Shown piece by piece: positions 34,844 to 43,145 of a stretch of 64,000 bases of DNA. Source of the DNA: Cupriavidus basilensis (lineage in GTDB: Bacteria; Pseudomonadota; Gammaproteobacteria; Burkholderiales; Burkholderiaceae). The number at the start of each line of letters is the position of its first letter. Within the stretch, counting starts at the first letter, position 1. The position numbers and the translations under genes are program-made. The notes below the pieces were generated by a model. That model was not told where the DNA came from, ran no database searches, and saw nothing but the letters and a program-made list of their open reading frames with translations. The stretch spans positions 2,108,001-2,172,000 of the forward strand of contig NZ_CP010537.1 of assembly GCF_000832305.1 (NCBI RefSeq), written 5' to 3'.

Positions 34844-35608
34844 CTAGTTGCGGAAACCGGGGTCGATCCGGTCAAGCTTGCGGAGCAACGCCGGCCAGGC
34901 AAAGGCTCCCCCAAGGCCGCCGGTCTGCACGCGCATGGACTCCGCAACACCGCGCACGATCTGCTCGGGGACGTGCATCAACTCCCCGCCAGCCTGGGCC
35001 GAGATTTGGATCTGGCAGGCGGATTCCAGCACGTACATGCTCAAGAATGCATCGGCCACCGTCCTGCCGACTGTCAGCAAACCGTGATTGCGCAGGATCA
35101 TGTGATTGGCCCGGCCGAGGTCTGCCTGCAGGCGAGGCTTCTCCTCCTCGTGCATGGCAACGCCTTCATAGCCGTGGTAAGCAAGCGATCCGAGAATGAA
35201 CGTGGACTGTTGGCTGAGCGGCAGGAGACCCGCCTTCTGCGCACTCACGGCAACGCCACTTCGCGTATGGGTATGCAGGACGCACTGCGCGTCCGGGCGC
35301 GCCTCGTGCACCGCGCTGTGGATGACAAAGCCAGCCGGGTTGACCGGATAGGGGGAGGCCAGGATCTTGTTGCACTGCGCGTCGATCTTCAACAGGCTGG
35401 ATGCCGTGATCTCGTCGAACATCAGCCCATACGGATTGATCAGGAAGTGGTCCGCTTGCCCGGGCACACGCGCGCTGATGTGCGTGAACACAAGATCGGA
35501 CCAGCCATGCAGTGCGACGAGCCGATAGCAGGCCGCAAGGTCGACGCGCAATTGCCACTCCTGCGGACTGACGAGTTCCTGGATGCATGCGGAAGCGGTA
35601 GCAGTCAT
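34844..35608 (-). CDS. Class II aldolase/adducin-family protein
   Basis: The start at ATG 35608 (MTATASACIQELVSPQ) with AGGAG upstream gives 254 residues. The zinc ligands of the family are visible as two His in VLHTHTRSG and a third in ILRNHGLLTVG. Early residues GWSDLVFTHISARVPG match the phosphate/carboxylate-binding part of fuculose-phosphate-aldolase-like enzymes. Members cleave phosphorylated or oxidised sugars or are decarboxylases/epimerases. In this operon a retro-aldol step on the desulfated, oxidised sugar is likely. It is encoded 154 bases after the GH3 gene and 123 bases before the porin. Confidence 0.8.
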   Translation of the reverse strand: MTATASACIQELVSPQEWQLRVDLAACYRLVALHGWSDLVFTHISARVPGQADHFLINPYGLMFDEITASSLLKIDAQCNKILASPYPVNPAGFVIHSAVHEARPDAQCVLHTHTRSGVAVSAQKAGLLPLSQQSTFILGSLAYHGYEGVAMHEEEKPRLQADLGRANHMILRNHGLLTVGRTVADAFLSMYVLESACQIQISAQAGGELMHVPEQIVRGVAESMRVQTGGLGGAFAWPALLRKLDRIDPGFRN

Positions 35609-35762
35609 GTTTTGACTCCTGTCGGACAATATGTGAAAGGGGTGTTCTTTCCCACCGGTGGACCAGATCGGCCGTTGCGCTGGGAATCGAACTGTGCGAG
35701 GAAGGTGTCGGCGGGCACGTGCGCCGCCGGTATTCACGCCCTCCCTCTAAGGGCAGCATCCG

Positions 35763-37940
35763 TCAGCGGCCGAACTCGCGCTCCTCGAGGCATAGTTCAA
35801 TGCTGAGTTCAAGGTCTTGCGCCGAACGCCCCAGCGCAATGCGGTACTGGCCCGCTTCCATGCGCCAGCATCCCAACTCGGACTGGAAGCAGGCAAGCAG
35901 GCGCGGATCGGCGGTAATGCGGACTCGCGCCGATTCGCCAGGGCGCAGCGACACACGCTCGAATCCGAGCAGCCGCATGCGCCAGTCACCTGCCGCATCC
36001 GTGAGGTACACCTGCGGGACGTCATCGCCTTGGCGCGCCCCCGTATTTGTCACGGTGAATGCCACGGTCAGCGACTCCGCATCAACGACCTCCAGGTCGC
36101 GGTAGGCGAAGGTGGCATAGCTCAGGCCGTGGCCGAAGCCGAACAGCGGCTGGCGGCCAGTCTTGGCAAACCAGCGGTAGCCGACCTCGGCGCCTTCGTG
36201 GTAGTGCACCTTGATTGGCGTGCCGAGCTCGACGTCCGAGCCCGGCAGCGTGGGGTGCGGTGTTTGCCCGACATCGAAAGGAAAGGAAATGGGCAGCCGG
36301 CCGGACGGATTGATCTTGCCTGTAAGGACTTCGGCAATCGCTTGCGCGCCGAGCTGCCCGGGGAACCACGCCTGCACGATGGCCCGCGCCTTGTCGCGCC
36401 AGGGCATGGCCACCGGGTTTCCGGTCTGCAGCACAACGATGAGATTCCGGTTTTCGTTCGCGACCGCTTCGATCAGCGCGTCCTGCCCGAACGGCAACGT
36501 CATGTCCGGGCTGTCGAAACGCTCTGCTTCGTGCCGGTAGGCAAACATGACGACAATGTCCGCGCGCTTCGCCATCGCCACGGCATCCGCGATATGCGCA
36601 CCGCAATCGAACTCGATGATGGCCTCCGGCAACTGCTTGCGCAGCGCCGCCAACGGAGACGATCCGAACAAGCGCATGACGGTGGTTCCCAGCAACGGAT
36701 GGCTGCGCAACGGCACTTGCGCCGCATATCCGCTCGTGGGCATGACCTGGCTCGATCCGTCCCCGGACAGCACGCCGGTCTGGGCGTATCCGCCGATGAT
36801 CGCGATTCGTTGCCGTCCCGCTGCCAGGGGGAGCGCCTGCCCTTCATTCTTCAGCAGCACGATACCTTCGCGCGCCGCCTGCAGCGCGACCGCATTGTGC
36901 GCGGCAAAGTCGACCGGCGCCGCCGCACGCTGCTGGTCAATGCCGATTGCGTAGTAGGAGCGAAGCATGCGCCGGACCATGTCGCTGATGCGCTCCTTGG
37001 GCACCTTGCCTTGCTCGTAGGCCTGCCGCAGCGGCCCGTTGAACCACTCCTGCTTGTCGAGTTGGGCGCCCGCGTGCTGATCAAGGCCGGACAGCGCAAA
37101 CTCCCATCCGTAGACCGCCAGCCAATCGGACATCACCCACCCCTTGAAGCCCATGGCGTCCTTGATCGTCTCCTGCAGGATGGCGCGATTTCCACAGGCG
37201 TATGCACCGTTGACCAGGTTGTAGGCACCCATCAGGGCGCCCGGCTGGCTCTTCTCGATCGCGATCTGGAAGGCCAGCAGATCGCTTTCCCGGTGCGCCG
37301 CGGGATCGATGATGGCATCAAGGAAGAATTTGTTCGTTTCGCTGGCGTTGAGCGACACATGCTTGAGCACGGCGATGACGCCCTCTTCCTGCGTACCGGA
37401 TACGATTTCCGCCCCGATCAGGCCAGAGAGGAGCGGATCTTCCGATATGTACTCGAAGTTCCTGCCGTTGCGCACATCGCGCACGAGGTTGATCCCGCCC
37501 CCCAGCGCTACGTTGAAGTCCCTCGCACGCGCTTCCTTGCCAATGAGATTGCCGATCGTGCGCGCCAACGACGGGTTGAATGTCGCGCCGATGGCAAGCC
37601 CGGCGGGGAGCGCCGTGGCGCAATCGTCGGGTCCGTCGGTGTGACGAAGCCCAAGGCTGGCGTCGGCCAGCTTCAGCGGGGGAATTCCCAGGCGCGGCAC
37701 GCCTTTTACGTAGCCGGCGACAGCCGGCACGTCCGCCGGCACGCGCGGCTCGCGCGCGCTTGTTCCGAACACCCGGACCATCAGGCTGTACAGCATGGAG
37801 AACCGCTCGTCGTCCGTCATGCGTGCTTCGGTATCGCGGGCGAGCGCGTCGGGATCGCGGCCTGCGGCTACGGACGATGAAGATGGCATCAACACGGCGG
37901 TCGACACTTCACCCGTGTTTGCGAGAATTTCCTGGTGCAT
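35763..37940 (-). CDS. Glycoside hydrolase family 3 beta-glycosidase
   Basis: A 725-residue enzyme with three expected parts: the (beta/alpha)8 domain, the alpha/beta sandwich (about 330-560) and a C-terminal fibronectin-like domain (about 600-710). The nucleophile is Asp272 in GWVMSDWLAVYG. The sugar-binding Lys-His pair is at 193-194 (VLKHVSLN) and a third motif is HEAERFDSPDMTLPFGQDAL. No signal peptide is present, so hydrolysis is cytoplasmic, after import by the GPH symporter encoded 30 bases upstream. It probably removes beta-glucosyl-like residues from a small glycoside; linkage specificity is unknown. Confidence 0.88.
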   Translation of the reverse strand: MHQEILANTGEVSTAVLMPSSSSVAAGRDPDALARDTEARMTDDERFSMLYSLMVRVFGTSAREPRVPADVPAVAGYVKGVPRLGIPPLKLADASLGLRHTDGPDDCATALPAGLAIGATFNPSLARTIGNLIGKEARARDFNVALGGGINLVRDVRNGRNFEYISEDPLLSGLIGAEIVSGTQEEGVIAVLKHVSLNASETNKFFLDAIIDPAAHRESDLLAFQIAIEKSQPGALMGAYNLVNGAYACGNRAILQETIKDAMGFKGWVMSDWLAVYGWEFALSGLDQHAGAQLDKQEWFNGPLRQAYEQGKVPKERISDMVRRMLRSYYAIGIDQQRAAAPVDFAAHNAVALQAAREGIVLLKNEGQALPLAAGRQRIAIIGGYAQTGVLSGDGSSQVMPTSGYAAQVPLRSHPLLGTTVMRLFGSSPLAALRKQLPEAIIEFDCGAHIADAVAMAKRADIVVMFAYRHEAERFDSPDMTLPFGQDALIEAVANENRNLIVVLQTGNPVAMPWRDKARAIVQAWFPGQLGAQAIAEVLTGKINPSGRLPISFPFDVGQTPHPTLPGSDVELGTPIKVHYHEGAEVGYRWFAKTGRQPLFGFGHGLSYATFAYRDLEVVDAESLTVAFTVTNTGARQGDDVPQVYLTDAAGDWRMRLLGFERVSLRPGESARVRITADPRLLACFQSELGCWRMEAGQYRIALGRSAQDLELSIELCLEEREFGR

Positions 37941-37970
37941 CGGCTTGCGTTTCCTTCTCTATCGGTAACG

Positions 37971-39401
37971 TCAGTTGGAGGGGGTTCTTGCGGCCCGGCG
38001 CTGATGCAGCGCCTCGAGGATCTTCCGGTGTTTGCCCGGCGACAGCGGGTAGAGGAAAGCAAGCCCCACGGAGATGCCGAGGAAGATCATCGGCCCCTGC
38101 CACAGCATGGCCCAGATGCCATCGATGGTCGACTGCGCCTGGCTTCGATTCGCGACGAAATCCACAGCCCCGAGCATGTGCCCGACGCCGCCGACCGCCA
38201 TCGCCAGGGCCACCTTGTGCGCAAAACTGAAAACGCCGAAGATCGTCCCCTCCCCCCGGATGCCGGTACGCCACTCTCCATACTCGACCGTGTCCGGGAC
38301 CATGGCCCACATGGAAAGCAGCGCCGCTGCAATCGAAAAGCCAATCAAGCCAATGAGGATGAAGAAGACGCTGATGCTTGGCATGCCGATTGCGCCCAGC
38401 GCTGCGTAGCCACAGATGCCCAGGCAGCCTCCGGCCATTGCGACGAATCGCTTCGACGTGCGCCGCATCACCCATGCCCAGAACGGGATGGCAATGAACA
38501 CCTGGACGGCGACCGTGCCGAGGGCGGGCCCGATCAGGTCTTCCCTGTGCAGGCCGTACTTCATCACATAGGGAAGCGTCTTCGAGAAGAAGGTTCCCGC
38601 GCCGACGATCGCAACCGTGATGCCGCAGGCCAGCAGGAATGGCAGGTTGTGCGCCACCGTGGCGAGCGCCTCGCGAATCGTGATCCCGTGCGAGTCTGGC
38701 TGAACCCGCTCCTGCGTGGAAAAGAATGTGAGGAGGAACACAGGAATCGAAGCGACGGCATACAGCGCCATCACGACAAAAAAGCCTCGTTTCTGATCCG
38801 CCATCCCGAAAACGTGCACGAGCTTGAGGGTCAGCAGCGCTACCACAAGGCCGGCCGCACTCGCACAGACCATCCGATAAGCGGCGAGGCTTCCGCGCTC
38901 GCGGCTATCGCAGGTCAGCGTTGCCATCAGCGCGTTATAAGGCATCGAGAGAACGGTGTAGGTCGTCCTGAAAATCATGTGCGTGACCAGAACAAGGGCC
39001 AGCAGCGTCGTGCCCTGGAGGTTCGTGGGAAAGAACATGGCCATGAAGCTGAGCGCGAGGGGGACAGACCCGAACAGCAGATAGGGACGATAGCGACCCC
39101 AGCGGGTTCTCGTGCGATTGGCGATGTAGCCTGCCACGGGGTCGCATAGCGCATCCCAGAGCAATGCGCCGCCGAAGATCCAGCCCGCCGTAACGGGGGG
39201 AAGCCCCAGCACATCCGTGTAGTAGTACAGCAAGTACAGCGTGGTCGCCTGCCAGTACAAATTGAACGCAAAGTCACCGAGGCCAAAGCCAAGCTTCTTT
39301 CGCAGCGCAAGCCGTTCGTCGTTTCCCGGCGCCGGCGCCGGAGCCGGCAGCGCCGTCGGCGACACCGCGCAGTCGAGATTTGCAGCCGTCATGTAATCCA
39401 C
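37971..39401 (-). CDS. GPH-family glycoside-cation symporter (MFS)
   Basis: A 476-residue membrane protein with a soluble Ala/Pro-rich N-terminus (residues 1-30) followed by twelve spans. The hallmark of the glycoside-pentoside-hexuronide (MelB/XylP) family is at the start of the core: KLGFGLGDFAFNLYW. WDALCDPVAGYIANRTRTRWG in the helix 2-3 loop gives the conserved D-P-x-x-G and R-x-R-x-G motifs. It is the first gene of the ten-gene minus-strand locus and is divergent from the TetR gene. It should import the (desulfated) glycoside with Na+ or H+. Confidence 0.88.
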   Translation of the reverse strand: MDYMTAANLDCAVSPTALPAPAPAPGNDERLALRKKLGFGLGDFAFNLYWQATTLYLLYYYTDVLGLPPVTAGWIFGGALLWDALCDPVAGYIANRTRTRWGRYRPYLLFGSVPLALSFMAMFFPTNLQGTTLLALVLVTHMIFRTTYTVLSMPYNALMATLTCDSRERGSLAAYRMVCASAAGLVVALLTLKLVHVFGMADQKRGFFVVMALYAVASIPVFLLTFFSTQERVQPDSHGITIREALATVAHNLPFLLACGITVAIVGAGTFFSKTLPYVMKYGLHREDLIGPALGTVAVQVFIAIPFWAWVMRRTSKRFVAMAGGCLGICGYAALGAIGMPSISVFFILIGLIGFSIAAALLSMWAMVPDTVEYGEWRTGIRGEGTIFGVFSFAHKVALAMAVGGVGHMLGAVDFVANRSQAQSTIDGIWAMLWQGPMIFLGISVGLAFLYPLSPGKHRKILEALHQRRAARTPSN

Positions 39402-39491
39402 CTCGCAAACAAGGCATTCCTGCCGATATATCTACGCACAGACCAGCAGCGCCACGATGGTGGCGATCTCCGCATGCCCTGGACTCTTTAT

Positions 39492-39507
39492 TTATCCACT
39501 CGGATAA
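39492..39507. promoter_or_regulatory. Palindrome TTATCC-N4-GGATAA, probable TetR operator
   Basis: A perfect inverted repeat (TTATCCACTCGGATAA) in the 306-base region between the GPH symporter and the TetR gene. A TetR-type repressor commonly binds such a site. No second copy was seen. Confidence 0.45.
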
Positions 39508-39707
39508 CTTTATCAGAACGACCGAAACTGGTTACTAGTACAATCCCTGACTCATTTGCGCAGCAAAGGCGGAAGCCAGGAATGCGGCGGCACGGTGCAA
39601 GGCGTGACCGCTATACAGGCGTCGAGCCGATAGATCCGGAGATGTTTCGCATTGCATTTCCGGATGCCAAGGGCGGAGATCGGGGCTTACCTCAGAGAAG
39701 GACGAAG

Positions 39708-40328
39708 ATGCAAACCGTCAGGCTGGCACAGCAGGACCGAAGCGAGCAAACACGAGCGGCGATACTTGGCATTGCGCTGGAGCAGTTCTCCACGCGCGGC
39801 TTCGATGCCGTGAGCCTGCGAGAAATCGCCGACACGGCCGGGGTCAACCACGCGATGATCCGCTACTACTTTGGGAGCAAGGAAAATCTCTGGCGTGAGA
39901 GCGTGGCTCACCTGTTCGACCGATTCGTGGAGGAGACCCTGCCGCCGGGGCCGGACACCGAGGGGTTTTCACTGGATGGCGCGAAAGAGTACGTCCGCAG
40001 CTATGTCAGATACTGCGCGCGGCACCCGGAGCATGCTCGCCTGATGATGCAGGAAGCCAACCGGGACTCGGAACGCCTGAAATGGATGGCGGAGAAATTC
40101 ATTCGCCCGCGCCATGACCGGACGATACCGCTTGTCAAGCAACTCGGTGCCTTGACGCCAGGGCTGGAGCGTATCGACGCCGTGATGCTGCTCTATATGA
40201 TTACGGCCATTGCGCAGGTTCCGTATTTGCTGACCTCGGAAATCAAGTACGCCCACGGCATCCAGGTCATGCACGAGAAGACGGTCGAAGCCCATTGCGA
40301 TGCGGTGCTGGCGTTCATCTTTCGATAG
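39708..40328 (+). CDS. TetR-family regulator of the sulfatase locus
   Basis: The start at ATG 39708 (MQTVRLAQQDRSEQTR) follows AGAAGGA; 206 residues. The TetR DNA-binding domain is clear: TRAAILGIALEQFSTRGFDA, SLREIADTAGVNHAMIRYYF and GSKENLWRE. The C-terminal domain is helical and resembles the CerR/FadR-like TetR_C group. It is divergent from the ten-gene sulfatase operon with a palindrome between them, so it is the likely local repressor, probably released by a sugar intermediate. Confidence 0.85.
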   Translation: MQTVRLAQQDRSEQTRAAILGIALEQFSTRGFDAVSLREIADTAGVNHAMIRYYFGSKENLWRESVAHLFDRFVEETLPPGPDTEGFSLDGAKEYVRSYVRYCARHPEHARLMMQEANRDSERLKWMAEKFIRPRHDRTIPLVKQLGALTPGLERIDAVMLLYMITAIAQVPYLLTSEIKYAHGIQVMHEKTVEAHCDAVLAFIFR

Positions 40329-40447
40329 CCCGGCACGCAACGTACCTGCGAGGTGCAGCGACTGAGGGCGGATTGCGCAATCCCGACAAAAGCGGCGGCG
40401 TTCGCGGGAGTTCGTCGCCCGTGAAGCCGCGCGCCTGCTCTGGCTTG

Positions 40448-41830
40448 TCACTTCATCAACGATTGCGCCAACGCGTCGAAGGCACGGAACGTGATCGGAT
40501 TGTTGGCCGCATTGCTGGCAACGGGGTGCGAGGCATAACGGACGATGGTCAACTCGGCCTTGGGGTCGATGTAGATGCGCTGACCATAGACACCGAACGC
40601 CTGATACACGCCGTGGCTATCGTGGGTGACCCACCACATATCGCGGTAGCTCCATCCAGGCAGGGCCGGCCCGCTGGTTGAATTGGCGAACTTCGCACGA
40701 TCCCCGCCCCGACGAATGTCTGCGACCACGGAAGTCGGAATGATCTGACGGCCATTGAAGCGGCCGTCATTGCGCATCAGTTCGCCGAAGCGAGCCAGGT
40801 CCCGCAGCGTCGTATTGAACCCGCCGCCGCCAGATTCGGTGCCAATGCTGTCCACCGTGAAATAGGCATCCTGCTCTGCGCCCATCGGCTGCCAGATGCG
40901 GGCCGAGAGCAGCTGAGCAAGCGACTGGCCGGACACCCGCCGCAGAATCCAGGCCAGCACTTCGGCGTTGACCGTCTTGTAGGCAAAGACCTGGTTGTGA
41001 TCGCCTTCCTTGCGCAAGGTCCGGAGGAAGTCGTAGAAATTGGGCGGACCGCTGTAGCCAGCCGGACGTGCCAGCATGCCGCCGGCACGGGCATAGTCCC
41101 AGATCTCGGCCTTGGGATTGGCGTAGTCCTCCGAGTAGTGCACGCCCACGGTCATGTCCATCACTTCGCGCACTGTTGCGTCGCCGTAGGCAGTGTCAGC
41201 CAACTCGGGCAGATAGCGTGTCACGGGGGCCGCCGGATCCAGTTTGCCGTCAGCCACGAGCATGGCGGCGAGTGTTCCGACGAGAGACTTGGTGACCGAC
41301 ATGGCGATATGCGGCGTGTGGTCGTTCAGCGCGCCAAAGTACCGCTCATAGATGACCTTGCCTTTGTGCATCACCAGAATGCCGTCGGTATAGGTCAACG
41401 TCAGCATGTCCGCGAAAGTGCGGCGCGTGCCGTCGACATCGGTAAACGGAATCGATCCGATGTCGCGTTCGGCGCGAGGCAGAGGGCTGGCCGGACCGTT
41501 GCCACGCCAGACCGTTGCAGTCGGAACGAGTTCGCGGATATGCGAGAAGGCCCAGCGATTGCGGGGATAGACGACACTTTCGGGCGTGTGCATGACCAGC
41601 TTGGCTGCCGGCGGCGGGAAGCCCTGCATCCATCCCATCGTAAGCGGGTCACTGCTCACGGCCTTGGCCAGTGCGGCGACGCTGGGCGACAGCGCCGGGC
41701 CGCCCTGGGCCGGTGCGGCGGGCGCCTGCCCGATTGACGGCATGCTCAGCCCGAGAAGCGTCATGGTTGCCAGCCAGTGCTGCCATCGGCATCGCACGTC
41801 ATTGACTGGGCGCGTGGATTTCGCCTGCAT
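40448..41830 (-). CDS. NylB-like serine hydrolase (class C beta-lactamase fold)
   Basis: The start at ATG 41830 (MQAKSTRPVNDVRCRW) has GAGGAGA upstream; 461 residues with a signal peptide (to about residue 35). The catalytic Ser178-x-x-Lys181 lies in MSVTKSLVG and the Tyr motif in VHYSEDYANP (Tyr232). The pattern NRWAFSHIRELVP, TYTDGILVMHKGKVIYERY and AEVLAWILRRVSG follows 6-aminohexanoate-dimer hydrolase NylB closely in order and spacing. Activity on linear amides or on carboxyl esters (EstB-like) is therefore more likely than on beta-lactams. It is the last gene after UbiD-UbiX-MarR on the minus strand; a GTGTT tandem tract lies just upstream (41855-41875). Confidence 0.8.
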   Translation of the reverse strand: MQAKSTRPVNDVRCRWQHWLATMTLLGLSMPSIGQAPAAPAQGGPALSPSVAALAKAVSSDPLTMGWMQGFPPPAAKLVMHTPESVVYPRNRWAFSHIRELVPTATVWRGNGPASPLPRAERDIGSIPFTDVDGTRRTFADMLTLTYTDGILVMHKGKVIYERYFGALNDHTPHIAMSVTKSLVGTLAAMLVADGKLDPAAPVTRYLPELADTAYGDATVREVMDMTVGVHYSEDYANPKAEIWDYARAGGMLARPAGYSGPPNFYDFLRTLRKEGDHNQVFAYKTVNAEVLAWILRRVSGQSLAQLLSARIWQPMGAEQDAYFTVDSIGTESGGGGFNTTLRDLARFGELMRNDGRFNGRQIIPTSVVADIRRGGDRAKFANSTSGPALPGWSYRDMWWVTHDSHGVYQAFGVYGQRIYIDPKAELTIVRYASHPVASNAANNPITFRAFDALAQSLMK

Positions 41831-41929
41831 CGTGTCTCCTCTCGTGGTGTCTTGTGTTGTGTTGTGTTGTGCTGCTTGCGGCGGTTGCCGCCTTATGCAT
41901 TCGCAGGCCTGCACAGACCTGGGTGGTGC

Positions 41930-42391
41930 CTATCGTTCGCCACCGCTCTTGTGCGCGATCAACGCGACGACCAGCTTCTCGATGCATTGGTTGAGCGTCT
42001 TGCGCTCTGTCTCTGTCAGGGTATCGAGCAGCATCTGTTCCAGCACGTCGCCGCGCCGATACGTAAGCTCGATCATTTCGATACCGGTCGGGGTCAGGTA
42101 GAGATTGACCTGGCGCGCATCCTGCTCGCCAATCTGCCGACGCAACAACCCTCGCTGCGCGAGCGCGGTAACGCACTTCGACGTGACCGATTTTTCGAGC
42201 AGCGTCAGTGCGATCAGCCGTGTCAGCGTCAGCCCAGGCTCCAGTGCAACGAGGCGCAGTACCCGAAGATCCCGCACACCGATACCAAACTCCCGCTCAT
42301 AGAGCGCTGATGCTGCACTCTTGGTCATGTCGGAAAGACGATCAAGCCGGAACGAGAGATAGTCGAGGAGCGAAGGCTGGGACGGGGACAT
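41930..42391 (-). CDS. MarR-family regulator (paralogue of the one at 58.8 kb)
   Basis: The start at ATG 42391 (MSPSQPSLLDYLSFRL) aligns with the paralogue's MPASDHPILEYLSFRL; 153 residues. The winged helix is GLTLTRLIALTLLEKSVTSK with the wing RRQIGEQDARQVNLYLT. It is roughly half identical to the MarR protein at 58811, which controls the other end of this catabolic region. It sits between ubiX and the NylB-like gene. A palindrome TTCTATTAGAA lies upstream and is a possible self-operator. Confidence 0.8.
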   Translation of the reverse strand: MSPSQPSLLDYLSFRLDRLSDMTKSAASALYEREFGIGVRDLRVLRLVALEPGLTLTRLIALTLLEKSVTSKCVTALAQRGLLRRQIGEQDARQVNLYLTPTGIEMIELTYRRGDVLEQMLLDTLTETERKTLNQCIEKLVVALIAHKSGGER

Positions 42392-42427
42392 GGATCGGCC
42401 GCAAGCGGCAACGTTTGGCTGAATGGA

Positions 42428-42438
42428 TTCTATTAGAA
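42428..42438. promoter_or_regulatory. Palindrome TTCTATTAGAA upstream of MarR gene
   Basis: An 11-base perfect inverted repeat 37 bases before the MarR start, in an AT-richer stretch. It is a plausible MarR self-operator but could be chance. Confidence 0.3.
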
Positions 42439-42519
42439 ATAGTTTCCACACGCAACCAAATCACCGACGCCTTGAAGCGATGCCTACAAAAGCGACTCCC
42501 GAGCCTGTATCAGGCCAGG

Positions 42520-43143
42520 TCACGCAACATGTGCGGCATCCCCGGGATTCCGTTTGGCCGCCACCCCACTCCACCGGCCGGCCAACGACGCTTCCAGCCC
42601 AAACAGATCCAGGACCCTGCCGAGGGAATAGTCGACCATGTCTTCCAGGCTGGCGGGTCGCGCGTAGAAGGCCGGAACCGGCGGATAGACGATGGCGCCG
42701 ATGTCGGTCACGGTGGCCATGCTGCGCAGGTGCCCGGCGTGCAACGGGGTTTCCCGCACCATCAGTACAAGCCGGCGGCGCTCTTTCAGCATCACGTCGG
42801 CAGCCCGCGACATCAGGGAACTGGTGACGCCGCTCGCGATTTCGGAGAGCGTCTTGATCGAACATGGCGCGATGATCATGCCGTCGGCGTGAAACGAGCC
42901 GCTGGCGATGGCGGCGCCAATATCGCCGTTGGCGTGAACGACGTCCGCCAAGGCGTGGATGTCCGCCGGGCGCAGCTCAGTCTCGCAGTTGAGCGTGAGA
43001 TGGGCCGAGCGGCTCATCACCAGGTGGGACTCCACATCCAGGCCCCGCAGCAGGCGCAATAGCCGGATGCCATAGATGGCGCCGGAGGCGCCGGTGATGC
43101 CGACCACGATGCGCCGGCGCCCCTGACGATTGGGCGTTTCCAT
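42520..43143 (-). CDS. UbiX/Pad1-family flavin prenyltransferase
   Basis: A 207-residue flavoprotein, starting at ATG 43143 two bases after the ubiD-like stop. IVVGITGASGAIYGIRLLRL is the N-terminal FMN-binding motif. IIAPCSIKTLSEIASGVTSS holds the conserved Ser/Lys of UbiX, and LVLMVRETPLHAGHLRSM contains the Arg-Glu-Thr-Pro signature. It makes prenylated FMN, the cofactor of UbiD decarboxylases, so the pair forms a complete (de)carboxylase unit. Confidence 0.88.
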   Translation of the reverse strand: METPNRQGRRRIVVGITGASGAIYGIRLLRLLRGLDVESHLVMSRSAHLTLNCETELRPADIHALADVVHANGDIGAAIASGSFHADGMIIAPCSIKTLSEIASGVTSSLMSRAADVMLKERRRLVLMVRETPLHAGHLRSMATVTDIGAIVYPPVPAFYARPASLEDMVDYSLGRVLDLFGLEASLAGRWSGVAAKRNPGDAAHVA

Positions 43144-43145
43144 CG

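Noticed and set aside
35817..37880. A 687-codon open frame on the plus strand
   Set aside because: It is exactly antisense to the GH3 gene, is His/Arg/Gln-rich with no family pattern, and follows from GC-rich codon use. The same applies to long antisense frames at 24964-26607, 28479-30029, 30274-31710 and 31777-33486.
25081..39401. Sulfoquinovose (sulfo-Entner-Doudoroff) pathway
   Set aside because: An SDR and an SMP-30 lactonase fit, but there is no sulfogluconate dehydratase, no KDSG aldolase and no family 31 sulfoquinovosidase, while sulfatases act on sulfate esters and not on sulfonates.
41855..41876. GTGTT/TTGTG tandem tract before the NylB-like gene as a regulatory repeat
   Set aside because: Short, imperfect and upstream of the ribosome binding site, with no second copy; nothing supports a function beyond simple sequence.
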